NCBI RefSeq assembly: GCF_003201285.1
Contig: NZ_QICS01000002.1
Location: 434,001 to 498,000 of the forward strand
Direction: 5' to 3'
DNA from: Lachnotalea glycerini
GTDB taxonomy: Bacteria; Bacillota; Clostridia; Lachnospirales; Lachnospiraceae
Length of the DNA stretch: 64,000 bases
Made by a program: the position numbers and the translations under genes. Positions 36,223 through 46,071 of this stretch are shown here, one piece after another. How positions within the stretch are numbered: position 1 is the first letter of the stretch; each line of letters begins with the position of its first letter. The notes below the pieces were generated by a model that worked only from the letters and a program-made list of their open reading frames with translations, was not told the DNA's origin and searched no databases.

Positions 36223-38037
36223 ATGGGTACAAAGATAAAGATTTGCGGAATAACAAGACCAAAGGAAGTTACTATGTTGATAGAAAATCAGGTGGATTTC
36301 GCAGGAATGGTCATGTTTTATCCTAAAAGCAAAAGAAATAATTCTATTGAAAATGCAAAGATTTTATTAAAAAAGCTATCGATATCTTCGATACAAACGG
36401 TTGCTGTCACAGTCAGTCCGACAATAGAACAGGTGATGGAAATACAGGCTTTGGGTTTTGATTATATTCAGATACACAATATACTTTCAAAGGAAGTCCT
36501 AAAAGAAATAAGACTTCCAATATTAAAAGCGTTTCATATAAGCGATTTAGGAGATTATGAAAATTATCAAAGCTGTTCTAAGGTATTTGGCTATGTATTT
36601 GACAGTGCGATTCCGGGTAGCGGCGAAACCTTTGATTGGTCAATACTTGATCATATACCAAGAGACAGAAAGCTTTTTATCCTTGCAGGAGGTCTGAATA
36701 AAGACAACGTAGAAAAGGCAGTCAGGCAATTAAGACCGGATATCATAGATGTCTGTACCGGAGTGGAAGGAGAGAATGGAAAGGATGCCTTAAAGATAAA
36801 AGAACTTGTAAATAAAGTAAATCAATGGAATGAGAAGGAGAGGAAGACAGAGATGGAGAAATATTATTATGGCAGTTTTGGTGGAAGATATGTACCAGAA
36901 TCATTAATCAATACGTTGGATGAACTGGAGGCTGCCTTTGAGGAGGCAATGAACGATACTAAATTTAAGGAAGAGCTTGATTACTATTTGAAAGAATATG
37001 TGGGCAGAGAGACACCTCTATATTTGGCAGAAAGAATTTCAGCAAAATATGGAACAAAAATTTATTTAAAAAGAGAGGATTTAAATCATACAGGTGCACA
37101 TAAAATCAATAATGTTATTGGCCAAATCTTGTTGGCAAAACGTATGGGAAAGAAAAAAGTGATTGCTGAAACAGGTGCTGGACAGCATGGTGTTGCAACG
37201 GCAACAGGAGCTGCATTATTTAATATGGAATGTACGGTTTATATGGGAGAAGAGGATATTAAGCGTCAGGCACTGAATGTATTTCGTATGGAAATGCTTG
37301 GGGCAAAGGTGGTTAGTGTAACATCAGGAAGCAATACGCTAAAGGATGCGACCAATGAAGCGATACGCACATGGGCTAAAACAGCAGAAGACACTTTTTA
37401 TGTCATAGGCTCGGCAGTAGGACCGTATCCATATCCAAAGATAGTGAAAGAATTCCAAAGCATTATAAGTAAAGAAGCAAAGGCGCAGTTTTTACAAAAG
37501 GAGGGCAGATTGCCTGATACGGTCATTGCCTGTGTAGGAGGGGGTTCTAACTCGATTGGAATGTTTGCCAATTTTATTGAGGATAAAGAAGTAGAGTTAA
37601 TTGGAGTAGAGGCAGCCGGACTGGGAGTTGAAACCGGAAAGCATGCCAGTGCAATGGCACTTGGAAAGCCAGGAACCTTGCATGGAATGCGTTCCTATTT
37701 ATTACAGGATGAGAATGGAAACGTAGAGCTTGCACATTCCATATCAGCAGGACTTGATTATCCGGGAGTAGGACCAGAGCATGCGTATTTGCGAGATACC
37801 AAAAGAGTGGAATATGTATCTATAAAGGATAATGAGGCGATGGATGCACTAAAGGAGCTATGTGAACTAGAGGGTATTATACCGGCAATAGAGAGTGCAC
37901 ACGCTCTTGCCTATGCCTTTAAAAAAGCATCCGTTATGAATAAAGAACAGGCAATGATTGTATGTTTATCAGGACGTGGAGATAAGGATGTAAATACTGT
38001 TTCAGATTATTTCAGTGGCAAAGGCTACTTAAATTAG
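36223..38037 (+). CDS. trpFB: Phosphoribosylanthranilate isomerase - tryptophan synthase beta fusion (TrpFB)
   Basis: One 604-residue reading frame. Residues 1 to about 205 are PRA isomerase (IKICGITRP with catalytic Cys8, FILAGGLN-type block, IDVCTGVEG). Residues 211 to the end are tryptophan synthase beta ([13 protein letters not shown], the PLP lysine in [36 protein letters not shown]). The linker is short and charged ([12 protein letters not shown]). An ATG at 36853 is preceded by AAGGAGAGG, so TrpB could also be made separately. ATG 36223 was chosen for AGAGGAGG upstream; the frame extends to 36190. Confidence 0.93.
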   Translation: MGTKIKICGITRPKEVTMLIENQVDFAGMVMFYPKSKRNNSIENAKILLKKLSISSIQTVAVTVSPTIEQVMEIQALGFDYIQIHNILSKEVLKEIRLPILKAFHISDLGDYENYQSCSKVFGYVFDSAIPGSGETFDWSILDHIPRDRKLFILAGGLNKDNVEKAVRQLRPDIIDVCTGVEGENGKDALKIKELVNKVNQWNEKERKTEMEKYYYGSFGGRYVPESLINTLDELEAAFEEAMNDTKFKEELDYYLKEYVGRETPLYLAERISAKYGTKIYLKREDLNHTGAHKINNVIGQILLAKRMGKKKVIAETGAGQHGVATATGAALFNMECTVYMGEEDIKRQALNVFRMEMLGAKVVSVTSGSNTLKDATNEAIRTWAKTAEDTFYVIGSAVGPYPYPKIVKEFQSIISKEAKAQFLQKEGRLPDTVIACVGGGSNSIGMFANFIEDKEVELIGVEAAGLGVETGKHASAMALGKPGTLHGMRSYLLQDENGNVELAHSISAGLDYPGVGPEHAYLRDTKRVEYVSIKDNEAMDALKELCELEGIIPAIESAHALAYAFKKASVMNKEQAMIVCLSGRGDKDVNTVSDYFSGKGYLN

Positions 38038-38049
38038 GAGGGGATAAAA

Positions 38050-38835
38050 ATGAATCGAATTGAAAAAAGATTACAAGAGTTGAAAATAGAAAATAAAAAG
38101 GCGCTGATTACTTATATGACAGCAGGACTTCCGTCTTTACAAGGAACAAAAGACATCATTTTGGCACAGGATGAGGCCGGATGTGACGTGATTGAGCTCG
38201 GGGTACCGTTTTCCGATCCGGTTGCCGACGGACCGGTGATTCAGGACGCTTCTTTTAAGGCAATTCAATTAGGTGTCAATTTAAAAAAAGTTTTTACAAT
38301 TGTAGAAAATGTTAGAAAAGAATCTCAGATACCGATTGTTTTAATGCTTTATTACAATACTATTTTGTATTATGGAGTAAAAGCCTTTGTAGAACGGTGT
38401 ATCGGGGTTGGAGTGGACGGTTTGATTATACCTGATTTGCCTTTTGAAGAGCAGGGAGAAATCAATGAATTTTTAGGCAAAGAGGAGGCTCCGATTCTGA
38501 TTCAATTGGTGTCACCTGTTTCAAAAAACCGAATACCTAAAATTTTAGAGCATGCACGAGGATTTGTTTACTGTGTTTCCTCTATGGGAGTAACCGGTCA
38601 GGATGCTTCTTTTCATAAGAATATTATAGATTATTTAAAGCAGGTAAAAAATGAATCTAGAATCCCTGTCATGATGGGATTTGGAATTCGTACTGCCAAA
38701 GATGTAGAACCAATGAAGCACATAATAGACGGAGTCATTGTAGGATCATATTTTATTCAATTAATGGAAGAAAATGATTATCAAATTGATAAAATCAAAG
38801 AGTATTGCAAGAGCTTTAAAAAGCAGTTGAATTAG
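38050..38835 (+). CDS. trpA: Tryptophan synthase alpha chain
   Basis: A 261-residue TIM-barrel enzyme that cleaves indole glycerol phosphate. The catalytic residues lie in IELGVPFSDPVADGPVIQ (Glu and Asp region, about residues 50-67) and DGLIIPDLPFEEQ; phosphate binding is in GFGIRTAKDV. It is the last gene of the operon, 12 bp after trpFB, with AGGAGGGG upstream and a terminator downstream. Confidence 0.95.
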   Translation: MNRIEKRLQELKIENKKALITYMTAGLPSLQGTKDIILAQDEAGCDVIELGVPFSDPVADGPVIQDASFKAIQLGVNLKKVFTIVENVRKESQIPIVLMLYYNTILYYGVKAFVERCIGVGVDGLIIPDLPFEEQGEINEFLGKEEAPILIQLVSPVSKNRIPKILEHARGFVYCVSSMGVTGQDASFHKNIIDYLKQVKNESRIPVMMGFGIRTAKDVEPMKHIIDGVIVGSYFIQLMEENDYQIDKIKEYCKSFKKQLN

Positions 38836-38844
38836 AGAAAAAAG

Positions 38845-38880
38845 TCCGGACAAAAAAATGATAATTTTGTCTGGATTTTT
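38845..38880 (+). terminator. Terminator of the trp operon
   Basis: TCCGGACAAAA pairs with TTTTGTCTGGA (one wobble) and is followed by five Ts. Confidence 0.88.
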
Positions 38881-39057
38881 AAGTTTGTTTTCTAAAAAAA
38901 TATTTAAAAATATTGGAAAGAGAAATAAAGTATAAGTTTTATTTATCTACAAATACTTCATAAGAGTGTCTTTATCAGTAATACGTTTTGAATAAAATCG
39001 GTTCCATGAATCGTAATCATAATTTAAACAATAGATACAAAATAGGAGAGATACAAA

Positions 39058-40683
39058 TTGAAAAGGATCATTTATTATAATGCCCAAATTATAACAATGG
39101 AAGAGAGTCAACCAAATGCAGAGGCAGTTTTAATTGAAGAGGGAAGAATCAAAGCGGTTGGATCAAATCAAGATATTCTTTCATTCAAAGAAGAGGATAC
39201 ATTCATAATAGATTTAGAGCAAAAAACAATATTGCCCGGATTTATTGATTCTCATTCCCATATTAGTTCTATTGCGTTTCATATGTTAATGGTAAATGTA
39301 GGGCCAAGTCAATGCAAATCAGTTGAAGACATTGTTGAGGTTTTAAAGCAGGCATATCAGGAAGAAAAACCTAAAAAGGCAGAGTGGCTGATTGGTAGAG
39401 ACTATGACAATACGTTATTAGAAGGAAGCAGACATCCAACCAAATATGATTTAAATAAAATAAGTACATCAGTGCCTATTATCATATTCCATGCATCTGG
39501 ACATTGTGCGGTATTAAACTCACCTGCTTTGAAAGAGTTTGGTTATGCAGGAAAAGAATTTAAAGTACCAAGTGGTGGGATGGTAGAACTCAGAAACGGC
39601 GATACGACAGGATTAATTAAAGAGAATGCGCTGTTTGAAAAAGATAGAATACCATATCCATCTCTCGAAAAAATAATACATTCATTAAAGAAAGCAGTAA
39701 ATGAATACGTTTCTTATGGAATTACAACAGCACAGGATGCCAAAACAGGAAAATTAGAGTATATTTTGTTGAAAAATCTGTCAGAAATGCAACTTTTAGA
39801 TATTGATATTATATCTTATGTGACAAAGGAAGCCGCATCTAAATATTGGTCAAGCCTATCCAATCCATTAACGAATTATAAGAGCCATTATCGGATTGGA
39901 GGATATAAAATATTAATAGATGGGGCACCACATCTAAAAACGGCGTGGTTAAGTGAACCTTATTATATCGTTCCAACGGGGAAAGTGAAAAACTACAGAG
40001 GGTTTCCAAATTCTACCGATGAAGAAGTATTTAGAGAATGCAAAAGTTGTATAAACAATAATTGGCAAATAAATGCACATTGTAATGGAGACGCTGCATG
40101 CGATCAGTTTATTAATGCCTATAAAAGGGCTTTAAAGGAAACTCAAAGTCAAGCCAAGCTTCGACCTGTTATTGTTCATGCACAGATTATAAGAGATGAT
40201 CAGCTAGACGAAATGAAAAAAATTGGTATGATACCAACCTTTTTTCTGGATCATATTTATTATGGAGGGGATTACCATTATGAATCTGTACTTGGTGCAA
40301 AGCGAGCGATGAGAATGAGTCCACTGAAATCTGCGATGGAGAGAAAAATGGTATTTACGATGCATCAGGATGCCCCTGTTATTCCGCCAAATGTTTTATT
40401 CTCAGTGCATAATGCAGTCAATCGTATCACTCAAAATGGAAGAATTTTGGGAGAGGAGCAAAGAATTTCAGTAGAAGAAGCATTAAAAGCAGTTACTACT
40501 TATGCTGCTTATCAGATATTTGAGGAGGAATCAAAAGGCAGCATCAAGCCGGGAAAGCTTGCTGACTTAGTAATATTGAATGAAAATCCAACGAAAATTG
40601 AAAAAGATAAAATTAAAGACATACAGATCATAGAAACAATAAAGGAAGGGGTTACGGTTTATAAGAAAGATTGCAAAGATTAA
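39058..40683 (+). CDS. Amidohydrolase (YtcJ-like metal-dependent hydrolase)
   Basis: A 541-residue amidohydrolase_3 family protein. The metal-binding HSH is in GFIDSHSHISS (about residues 61-71), a second His is in AHCNGDAA, another in VHAQII, and the Asp is in MHQDAPV. Relatives hydrolyse varied amide or ester bonds; the substrate is unknown. It starts with TTG at 39058, since AGGAGA lies at 39042-39047 and no better ATG follows nearby. It seems monocistronic. Confidence 0.82.
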   Translation: MKRIIYYNAQIITMEESQPNAEAVLIEEGRIKAVGSNQDILSFKEEDTFIIDLEQKTILPGFIDSHSHISSIAFHMLMVNVGPSQCKSVEDIVEVLKQAYQEEKPKKAEWLIGRDYDNTLLEGSRHPTKYDLNKISTSVPIIIFHASGHCAVLNSPALKEFGYAGKEFKVPSGGMVELRNGDTTGLIKENALFEKDRIPYPSLEKIIHSLKKAVNEYVSYGITTAQDAKTGKLEYILLKNLSEMQLLDIDIISYVTKEAASKYWSSLSNPLTNYKSHYRIGGYKILIDGAPHLKTAWLSEPYYIVPTGKVKNYRGFPNSTDEEVFRECKSCINNNWQINAHCNGDAACDQFINAYKRALKETQSQAKLRPVIVHAQIIRDDQLDEMKKIGMIPTFFLDHIYYGGDYHYESVLGAKRAMRMSPLKSAMERKMVFTMHQDAPVIPPNVLFSVHNAVNRITQNGRILGEEQRISVEEALKAVTTYAAYQIFEEESKGSIKPGKLADLVILNENPTKIEKDKIKDIQIIETIKEGVTVYKKDCKD

Positions 40684-40821
40684 ATTCTGCCAAACGGCTT
40701 TGTTCAATAAATGCTAGTTTTTATCCACTAAAACACAAGAAAGAGAAAATTAGCAATGCTATAATTGACTGGTAAATTAATATTCAAATTTAAGAAATAT
40801 AGCAAGAAAAAGGAGAACAAA

Positions 40822-41460
40822 ATGAAAATAGCTCTAATTAATGAAAACAGTCAAGCGGCTAAGAATGAAATGATTTTCTCTACGTTAAAGAAAGTTACTG
40901 AGCCAATGGGACATAAAACATTTAATTATGGAATGTATAGTGCAGAGGATAAAAATCAGTTAACCTACGTCCAAAACGGTATTTTGGCAGCCATTCTTTT
41001 AAATTCAGGTGCAGCCGATTACGTTATAACAGGATGCGGCACGGGTGAAGGAGCAATGCTAGCTTGCAATTCATTCCCAGGAGTCATTTGCGGTCATGTG
41101 GTTGATCCGTCAGATGCATATATGTTTGCACAAATCAATGATGGGAATGCCATTGCGATTCCTTTTGCTAAGGGATTTGGATGGGGAGCAGAATTAAATC
41201 TTCAATATATCTTCGAAAAGTTATTTGAAGGAGAAAGCGGACAAGGTTATCCAAAGGAAAGAGTCGTACCGGAGCAAAGAAACAAGAAAATTCTTGATGA
41301 AGTTAGAAAGGTATCTTTAAAGGATTTAATCACAACCTTAAAGAGCATTGATCAGGATTTGGTTAAAGGTGCAGTTGCAGGAGATAAATTTAAGGAGCTT
41401 TTCTTTGCAAATTGTAAGAATGCAGAATTTGCAGCTTTTGTAAAAGAGCTTTTATCATAA
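40822..41460 (+). CDS. RpiB/LacA/LacB family sugar-phosphate isomerase
   Basis: A 212-residue protein with the RpiB fold (MKIALINENSQAAKN at the start, then YVITGCGTGEGAML, with the Cys corresponding to the catalytic Cys region of LacAB/RpiB). It has a C-terminal extension of about 60 residues beyond classical RpiB (about 150). It may isomerise a pentose or hexose phosphate; substrate unknown. ATG 40822 was chosen for its AAAGGAGA site. It lies 3 kb from the microcompartment locus, but no shared control element was seen. Confidence 0.8.
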   Translation: MKIALINENSQAAKNEMIFSTLKKVTEPMGHKTFNYGMYSAEDKNQLTYVQNGILAAILLNSGAADYVITGCGTGEGAMLACNSFPGVICGHVVDPSDAYMFAQINDGNAIAIPFAKGFGWGAELNLQYIFEKLFEGESGQGYPKERVVPEQRNKKILDEVRKVSLKDLITTLKSIDQDLVKGAVAGDKFKELFFANCKNAEFAAFVKELLS

Positions 41461-41473
41461 TAACATATGAATA

Positions 41474-41541
41474 GGCGCAGCATTATCCGGTAAAATCAAG
41501 AATATGAATGTTACATTTTACTGGCTTATGCTGTGCCATTT
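41474..41541 (+). terminator. Long imperfect hairpin, probable terminator
   Basis: GGCGCAGCATTATCCGGTAA (41474 onward) pairs with the complementary segment ending GGCTTATGCTGTGCC (41523-41537), with several mismatches, followed by ATTTTGATTT. It lies between the convergent isomerase and glycosyltransferase genes. Confidence 0.5.
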
Positions 41542-41573
41542 TGATTTGTGGTAGTTTTATAAAATTCAGTTTT

Positions 41574-42743
41574 TTACTTCACTATAAACTGTTCAAACAA
41601 ATTAATCCAGCGTTCACATATCCTATCCCAAGACAATTCAACCTCTTGAGCTAAGTGCAAGGATTTATCAGATAGTGTTTTAAGGTACTCCCTGTCATTA
41701 TATACATTGGATAATAGTTTTGCCAGATGCTTTGTATCTATAATGTTTTCTGTACTGCTCCTATCCAGATCGATTAATAAGCCGGATTGATACCATATCT
41801 CTTTGCAAGCTGTATGATTGGGTACGATTTGTGCAGCTCCTGTGGCTGCATGTTCTAACGAAACAAGTCCCCATCCTTCTCCGCTTGAAGTATTAATTCC
41901 TATATCACAAGCATTGTAAATAATGTTTAACTGCTCATCATTTATCTCATCGTTATGTGTTTCAAATTTGCTCAATATAATTCTATCTTCTATACCAAGT
42001 TTCTTAATATAACTTATCAGATCTACCCCACAATCATTATCATCAATTTGTAAATACAGATAAATATGTTTAGGCTTATTTCTAACAAAAAGTGAAAAAC
42101 TCATTAATGTAAGATCAAGTCGTTTTCTAGGGGTATTTCTGTTACCATTTAATATAATAAAAGAATCATACATATCCTTTTTATCTGGAAATAATATCTG
42201 TCTTGCTCTTTTCTTTCCGCCTACTATAGGATAAAATTTAGTTGAATCTACTCCATGTGGAATAATTTCAATCTGCGGCATTACAACATTCTTATGATTG
42301 TAACCTGCCAAATTCCATTCCTGAAGAAATAGTTGCATTCCATAATGTGTATAGAAGATTATATGTGATAAATTTTTTAGTTTATAAGCTCGATCTACAT
42401 AAGGTGAATTTTCATCTACCGGACAATAAAGGACCACCTTATTTGCATAGCCAAGTCTTTTAAAGTTATTATAATGCACATCATATAACCAATAATCATG
42501 ACACATGAAGATAACGTTCGGTTTGTACTTTTCAATTAATACAGGAACCTGCTTTGCACCAAATATATCACCTAGCTCTTTATTTGTTTCAATAACATAA
42601 AGTTCTGACTTAACTTGTGTATATAAGTTATATGCAAAATAAACAATCTTAAATTTTCGAGATAAATAGACTGCTATAGTTTTTAACACTCTGGCAAACC
42701 CTGTTTTTCCTCCTTGTCCTATTATCAAAATATCACAATCCAT
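41574..42743 (-). CDS. Glycosyltransferase, family 4 (GT-B fold)
   Basis: A 389-residue protein with the GT4 domain in the C-terminal half: HGVDSTKFYPI (about residues 171-181), NRNTPRKRLDLTL and the nucleotide-sugar block SSGEGWGLVSLEHAATGA (about 288-305). No signal or membrane segment was seen. The donor and acceptor are unknown. It forms a two-gene unit with the upstream unknown protein (24 bp gap), suggesting that that protein might be glycosylated or act in the same surface-sugar process, as an inference. Confidence 0.85.
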   Translation of the reverse strand: MDCDILIIGQGGKTGFARVLKTIAVYLSRKFKIVYFAYNLYTQVKSELYVIETNKELGDIFGAKQVPVLIEKYKPNVIFMCHDYWLYDVHYNNFKRLGYANKVVLYCPVDENSPYVDRAYKLKNLSHIIFYTHYGMQLFLQEWNLAGYNHKNVVMPQIEIIPHGVDSTKFYPIVGGKKRARQILFPDKKDMYDSFIILNGNRNTPRKRLDLTLMSFSLFVRNKPKHIYLYLQIDDNDCGVDLISYIKKLGIEDRIILSKFETHNDEINDEQLNIIYNACDIGINTSSGEGWGLVSLEHAATGAAQIVPNHTACKEIWYQSGLLIDLDRSSTENIIDTKHLAKLLSNVYNDREYLKTLSDKSLHLAQEVELSWDRICERWINLFEQFIVK

Positions 42744-42767
42744 AAGTAGATACTTTCGGGATTTATC

Positions 42768-43352
42768 TTATATTGTAGTTTGATAGGTTGATTGTATTGG
42801 CATATTCCAAGCACTAGATTTTTGAAACTCTTCAAAGCCTTGTTTCGCTCCATAGCCAAAACGTCCAATTAACATGTAGTTTACCGGAGAAACCATCCAG
42901 TACTTATCATTGCTCATTTGGCTGCCTGGATCACAATGCGTTTCCCAATACTCTAGTCCATCAGAGGCTCCAACTGTAGTTAAAAATTTATACATAGAAG
43001 GGGTTGGCGGTATATTATTGCCTGCTCCAAACGAGCATAGAATTAAAAGATATCCTAAAACAGCATAATGACTGCTTATAATTTCCTGAAACATAATATC
43101 GTACATATTGATATAGTTTTTATACCAGCTAATTGAATTTGTACTTAGATTAAAATAATTATTATAAAGGATATTGGGATAAATGTTTAATTTTGGGTCT
43201 TCCATAATAACCGCCTGATATCCAACCGGAGACGATGGAGGTGCTATAGGTGATTCTATCATACTCCCATTGATAGAAATTGAAGGTGGAATCGGTACAG
43301 CTTTAATAGGATAGTCTGTTACTTGAGATTGCGTTTTTATAGTGATAATCAA
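42768..43352 (-). CDS. Unknown protein, possible ILEI-like fold
   Basis: A 194-residue protein without signal peptide or membrane helix. Its N-terminal 45 residues are rich in Pro, Ser and Ile (AVPIPPSISINGSM). The middle (VLGYLLILCSFGAGNNIPPT) and C-terminal (MVSPVNYMLIGRFGYGAKQG) segments faintly resemble ILEI/PANDER-type domains, but I cannot confirm this. It starts with TTG at 43352 because AGGAGG precedes it by 6 bases and no ATG fits. It lies in a unit with a glycosyltransferase. Confidence 0.65.
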   Translation of the reverse strand: MIITIKTQSQVTDYPIKAVPIPPSISINGSMIESPIAPPSSPVGYQAVIMEDPKLNIYPNILYNNYFNLSTNSISWYKNYINMYDIMFQEIISSHYAVLGYLLILCSFGAGNNIPPTPSMYKFLTTVGASDGLEYWETHCDPGSQMSNDKYWMVSPVNYMLIGRFGYGAKQGFEEFQKSSAWNMPIQSTYQTTI

Positions 43353-43533
43353 AATTTTCCTCCTGATAAAAAATTTTTATACATATATGTTATACAACTC
43401 AAGGTTAAAAGGTTCTAGGTTATTCAAAATTCGCAAACTGCTTCTTGTAATACATATTCTTACATCAAGCAGAAATACTCTTTTAATATTTTACGTATCT
43501 TTTATATGTTCTAAAACAAGATTTTAATTATAT

Positions 43534-43550
43534 TTGTTTTATGTTGTTTT
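43534..43550. promoter_or_regulatory. Candidate DeoR operator (TTGTTTT direct repeat), BMC side
   Basis: TTGTTTT-N3-TTGTTTT, the same arrangement as at 52867-52883 ahead of the deoR gene. Likely recognised by the locus DeoR regulator. Confidence 0.45.
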
Positions 43551-43684
43551 GCTTTGAAAGATTAAATGCTTTTTATTCTGCCAGATATCATCTAATATGA
43601 AAGTCTTATCTGATCAAGACAAATCTATTGAATTTTCAAGTCCTATAAACAATATAAAAGAAAGAAAAAAACTTGTAAAACATG

Positions 43685-43713
43685 TTGCTTTTTAATTAAA
43701 TTAGTGATAAAAT
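43685..43713 (+). promoter_or_regulatory. Promoter of the BMC operon
   Basis: TTGCTT (43685-43690) and TAAAAT (43708-43713) with 17-bp spacer and an extended -10 (TGA), about 57 bp before the aldolase ATG. Confidence 0.65.
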
Positions 43714-43770
43714 TAAATAAAGTCAAAATAAAACAACACAAACACACATGTTTAAGGAGGATTTTTAAAA

Positions 43771-44574
43771 ATGGCTAATGAATATGAAATCAAAAAACAA
43801 ATTTGTGATATTGGTAAAAGAATATATGATAGAAATATGGTGGCGGCAAATGACGGTAACATTTCTGTAAAATTAAATGATCATGAATTTCTTTGCACAC
43901 CAACCGGTGTATCAAAAGGATTTATGACTCCGGAATATATCTGCAAAGTAGATGAAAATGGAAATTGTCTTCAGGCTAATGGAAATTTCAGACCATCATC
44001 AGAAATTAAAATGCATATGAGAGTTTACAAATGCAGACCAGATGTAGGAGCAGTAGTACATGCTCATCCAACCTTTGCAACATCATTTGCAATTGCAGGA
44101 ATTCCATTAACTCAGCCAATTATGCCTGAGGCAGTTATCGCACTAGGATGTGTTCCAATTGCTGAGTACGGTACACCATCTACGATGGAGATTCCGGATA
44201 ATGTAGAAAAATACTTACCTTATTACGATGCAGTATTATTAGAAAGCCACGGAGCATTAACTTGGAGTGTTGACCTTTTAGCTGCTTATCATAAAATGGA
44301 ATCTGTTGAATTTTATGCTGAATTATTATACAAATCAAGACAGCTTGGCGGACCAAAGGAATTTGACAAAGAGCAAATTCAAAAATTATATGAAATCAGA
44401 AGACAAATGGGCTTACCAGGAAAGCATCCGGCAGATATGTGTGCAGAATTAGGTGGACAATGCGGTGGTGGCTGTCATTCATGTACAAGCACAAAAACAT
44501 CAGAAGTATCCTCAACAGATATTGAGAAAATTGTTGCAGAAGTAACAAAGAAGATTTTAACTCAAATGAAATAA
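43771..44574 (+). CDS. fucA: Class II aldolase, L-fuculose/L-rhamnulose-1-phosphate type, BMC-targeted
   Basis: A 267-residue zinc aldolase. It splits fuculose- or rhamnulose-1-phosphate into DHAP and L-lactaldehyde. Zinc ligands His97, His99 (VVHAHP) and His160 (ESHG), and Glu78 (SSEIKMH), are visible. Beyond the usual FucA length of about 215, there is a Cys/Gly-rich linker (GGQCGGGCHSCTS) and a final amphipathic helix (STDIEKIVAEVTKKILTQMK) that looks like an encapsulation peptide. It is the first gene of the BMC operon, with AAGGAGG upstream. Confidence 0.9.
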   Translation: MANEYEIKKQICDIGKRIYDRNMVAANDGNISVKLNDHEFLCTPTGVSKGFMTPEYICKVDENGNCLQANGNFRPSSEIKMHMRVYKCRPDVGAVVHAHPTFATSFAIAGIPLTQPIMPEAVIALGCVPIAEYGTPSTMEIPDNVEKYLPYYDAVLLESHGALTWSVDLLAAYHKMESVEFYAELLYKSRQLGGPKEFDKEQIQKLYEIRRQMGLPGKHPADMCAELGGQCGGGCHSCTSTKTSEVSSTDIEKIVAEVTKKILTQMK

Positions 44575-44583
44575 TAGAATCTG

Positions 44584-44617
44584 GGCTTTAACTGTAGTTT
44601 TAGTACAGTCAAAGCTG
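44584..44617 (+). repeat. Intercistronic stem-loop between aldolase and aldehyde dehydrogenase
   Basis: GGCTTTAACTGTA pairs with TACAGTCAAAGCT (few mismatches) and no T run follows, so it is more likely an RNA-processing or stability element than a terminator. Confidence 0.5.
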
Positions 44618-44632
44618 TAGGAGGTGCATAAA

Positions 44633-46057
44633 GTGTCAATCAGCGAACAAGAAATACAAGATATGGTTCAAAATGTTTTGCAAAATATGAGTAAAGGTGA
44701 GAACCCTTCTATTCATAAGACCGAAACAAAGCCAAAGAAATTAATGGGAATTTTTGAAAACATAGAAGATGCAATTGCTGCTGCAAAAGCAGCGCAAAAA
44801 GAAATACAGCCAATGCCGCTGGAATTCAGAGAAAAAATTATTGCCAATATACGTAAGAAAACACTTGAAAATGCAAAGTTATTTGCAGAACTTGGAGTAA
44901 AAGAAACCGGTATGGGCAATATCGGACATAAGATACTAAAGCATCAATTAGTTGCAGAAAAAACACCTGGAACTGAAGATCTTACCACAATAGCATGGTC
45001 TGGAGACAGAGGCTTAACACTCATTGAGCAGGGACCATATGGTGTTATTGGAGCGGTGTGCCCATCTACCAATCCGACCGAGACGATAATTTGTAATTCA
45101 ATCGGAATGTTGGCGGCAGGAAACTCCGTTGTATTCGCTCCACATCCATCAGCCAAGAATGTTTCCAATCTTGCAATTGATATGGTAAACAGGGCAAGCA
45201 CTGAAGTGGGAGGACCACAAAATCTGGTGGTCGCAGTAGAAGAGCCTGCCATGGAAGTCAGTAAAATTATTTTTGGACATAAGGACATCTCACTATTGGT
45301 AGCAACAGGAGGTCCAGGTGTGGTTACATCTGTTCTTTCCTCGGGAAAAAGAGCAATGGGAGCAGGAGCAGGAAATCCACCGGTACTTGTGGATGAAACG
45401 GCAAATATACCAAAAGCAGCCGAGGACATTGTAAACGGAGCAACCTTTGACAATAATTTACCATGTATCGCAGAAAAAGAAGTAGTAGCAGTAAAATCAA
45501 TAGCAGATGAATTAATGTATTACATGGAACAAGCAGGCTGCTATCATGCAAATGAAGAAGAAGTTGCTAATTTAATTTCAGCGATATTCATTGAGAAAAA
45601 TGGCAAAAAGATGTTAAACAGACAGTGCGTGGGACGTAGCGCAAAGATGCTTTTAAATAAAATAGGAGTAACAGTTGGTGATGAAATTCGCTGTATCATT
45701 TTTAAGGGTGAAAAAACACATCCATTGATTGCAGAAGAGCTTATGATGCCAATACTTGGAATTGTAGAAGTAAGGGATATAGACGAAGGAATTGAGGTTA
45801 GTGTGGAACTAGAACAGGGAAACAGACACTCTGCCCATATGCACTCAACAAATGTAAATAATCTGACCAAATTTGGTAAAGCTATCGATACGGCAATCTT
45901 TGTTAAAAACGGACCTTCTTATGCTGCACTTGGATTTGGTGGAGAAGGTTATGCAACCTTTACAATAGCAAGCCGAACCGGAGAAGGTTTGACATCGGCT
46001 AAAAATTTTACGAAAAGCAGAAGATGTGTAATGTGTGATGCATTAAGTATTCGATAA
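44633..46057 (+). CDS. pduP: CoA-acylating aldehyde dehydrogenase (PduP type), BMC-targeted
   Basis: A 474-residue NAD+-dependent enzyme oxidising propionaldehyde or lactaldehyde to the acyl-CoA. The catalytic Cys is in FDNNLPCIAEKEVV (about residue 276). The N-terminal amphipathic helix EQEIQDMVQNVLQNM (about residues 4-18) is an encapsulation peptide, joined by a linker to the ALDH domain. GTG 44633 was chosen for AGGAGG at 44619-44624; an in-frame GTG at 44624 lies inside that site. It follows the aldolase directly. Confidence 0.92.
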   Translation: MSISEQEIQDMVQNVLQNMSKGENPSIHKTETKPKKLMGIFENIEDAIAAAKAAQKEIQPMPLEFREKIIANIRKKTLENAKLFAELGVKETGMGNIGHKILKHQLVAEKTPGTEDLTTIAWSGDRGLTLIEQGPYGVIGAVCPSTNPTETIICNSIGMLAAGNSVVFAPHPSAKNVSNLAIDMVNRASTEVGGPQNLVVAVEEPAMEVSKIIFGHKDISLLVATGGPGVVTSVLSSGKRAMGAGAGNPPVLVDETANIPKAAEDIVNGATFDNNLPCIAEKEVVAVKSIADELMYYMEQAGCYHANEEEVANLISAIFIEKNGKKMLNRQCVGRSAKMLLNKIGVTVGDEIRCIIFKGEKTHPLIAEELMMPILGIVEVRDIDEGIEVSVELEQGNRHSAHMHSTNVNNLTKFGKAIDTAIFVKNGPSYAALGFGGEGYATFTIASRTGEGLTSAKNFTKSRRCVMCDALSIR

Positions 46058-46071
46058 GGAGAGTGATATAA

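Larger units (their letters stand above)
43353..43770. promoter_or_regulatory. Control region upstream of the microcompartment operon
   Basis: About 420 bp, AT-rich. It holds the BMC promoter (43685-43713), direct repeats TTGTTTT-ATG-TTGTTTT (43534-43550), an AAAACAA box at 43730-43736 and ACAACACAAACACAC (43733-43747) just before the first gene. No gene was seen. Confidence 0.6.

Noticed and set aside
43353-43527. Small plus-strand open frame (61 codons) before the BMC operon
   Set aside because: It overlaps the start of the divergent gene region, lacks a ribosome binding site and shows no family features.
44713-45870. Minus-strand open frames inside the aldehyde dehydrogenase gene
   Set aside because: The plus-strand product is a full PduP-type enzyme with targeting peptide; the antisense frames show no recognisable domain.
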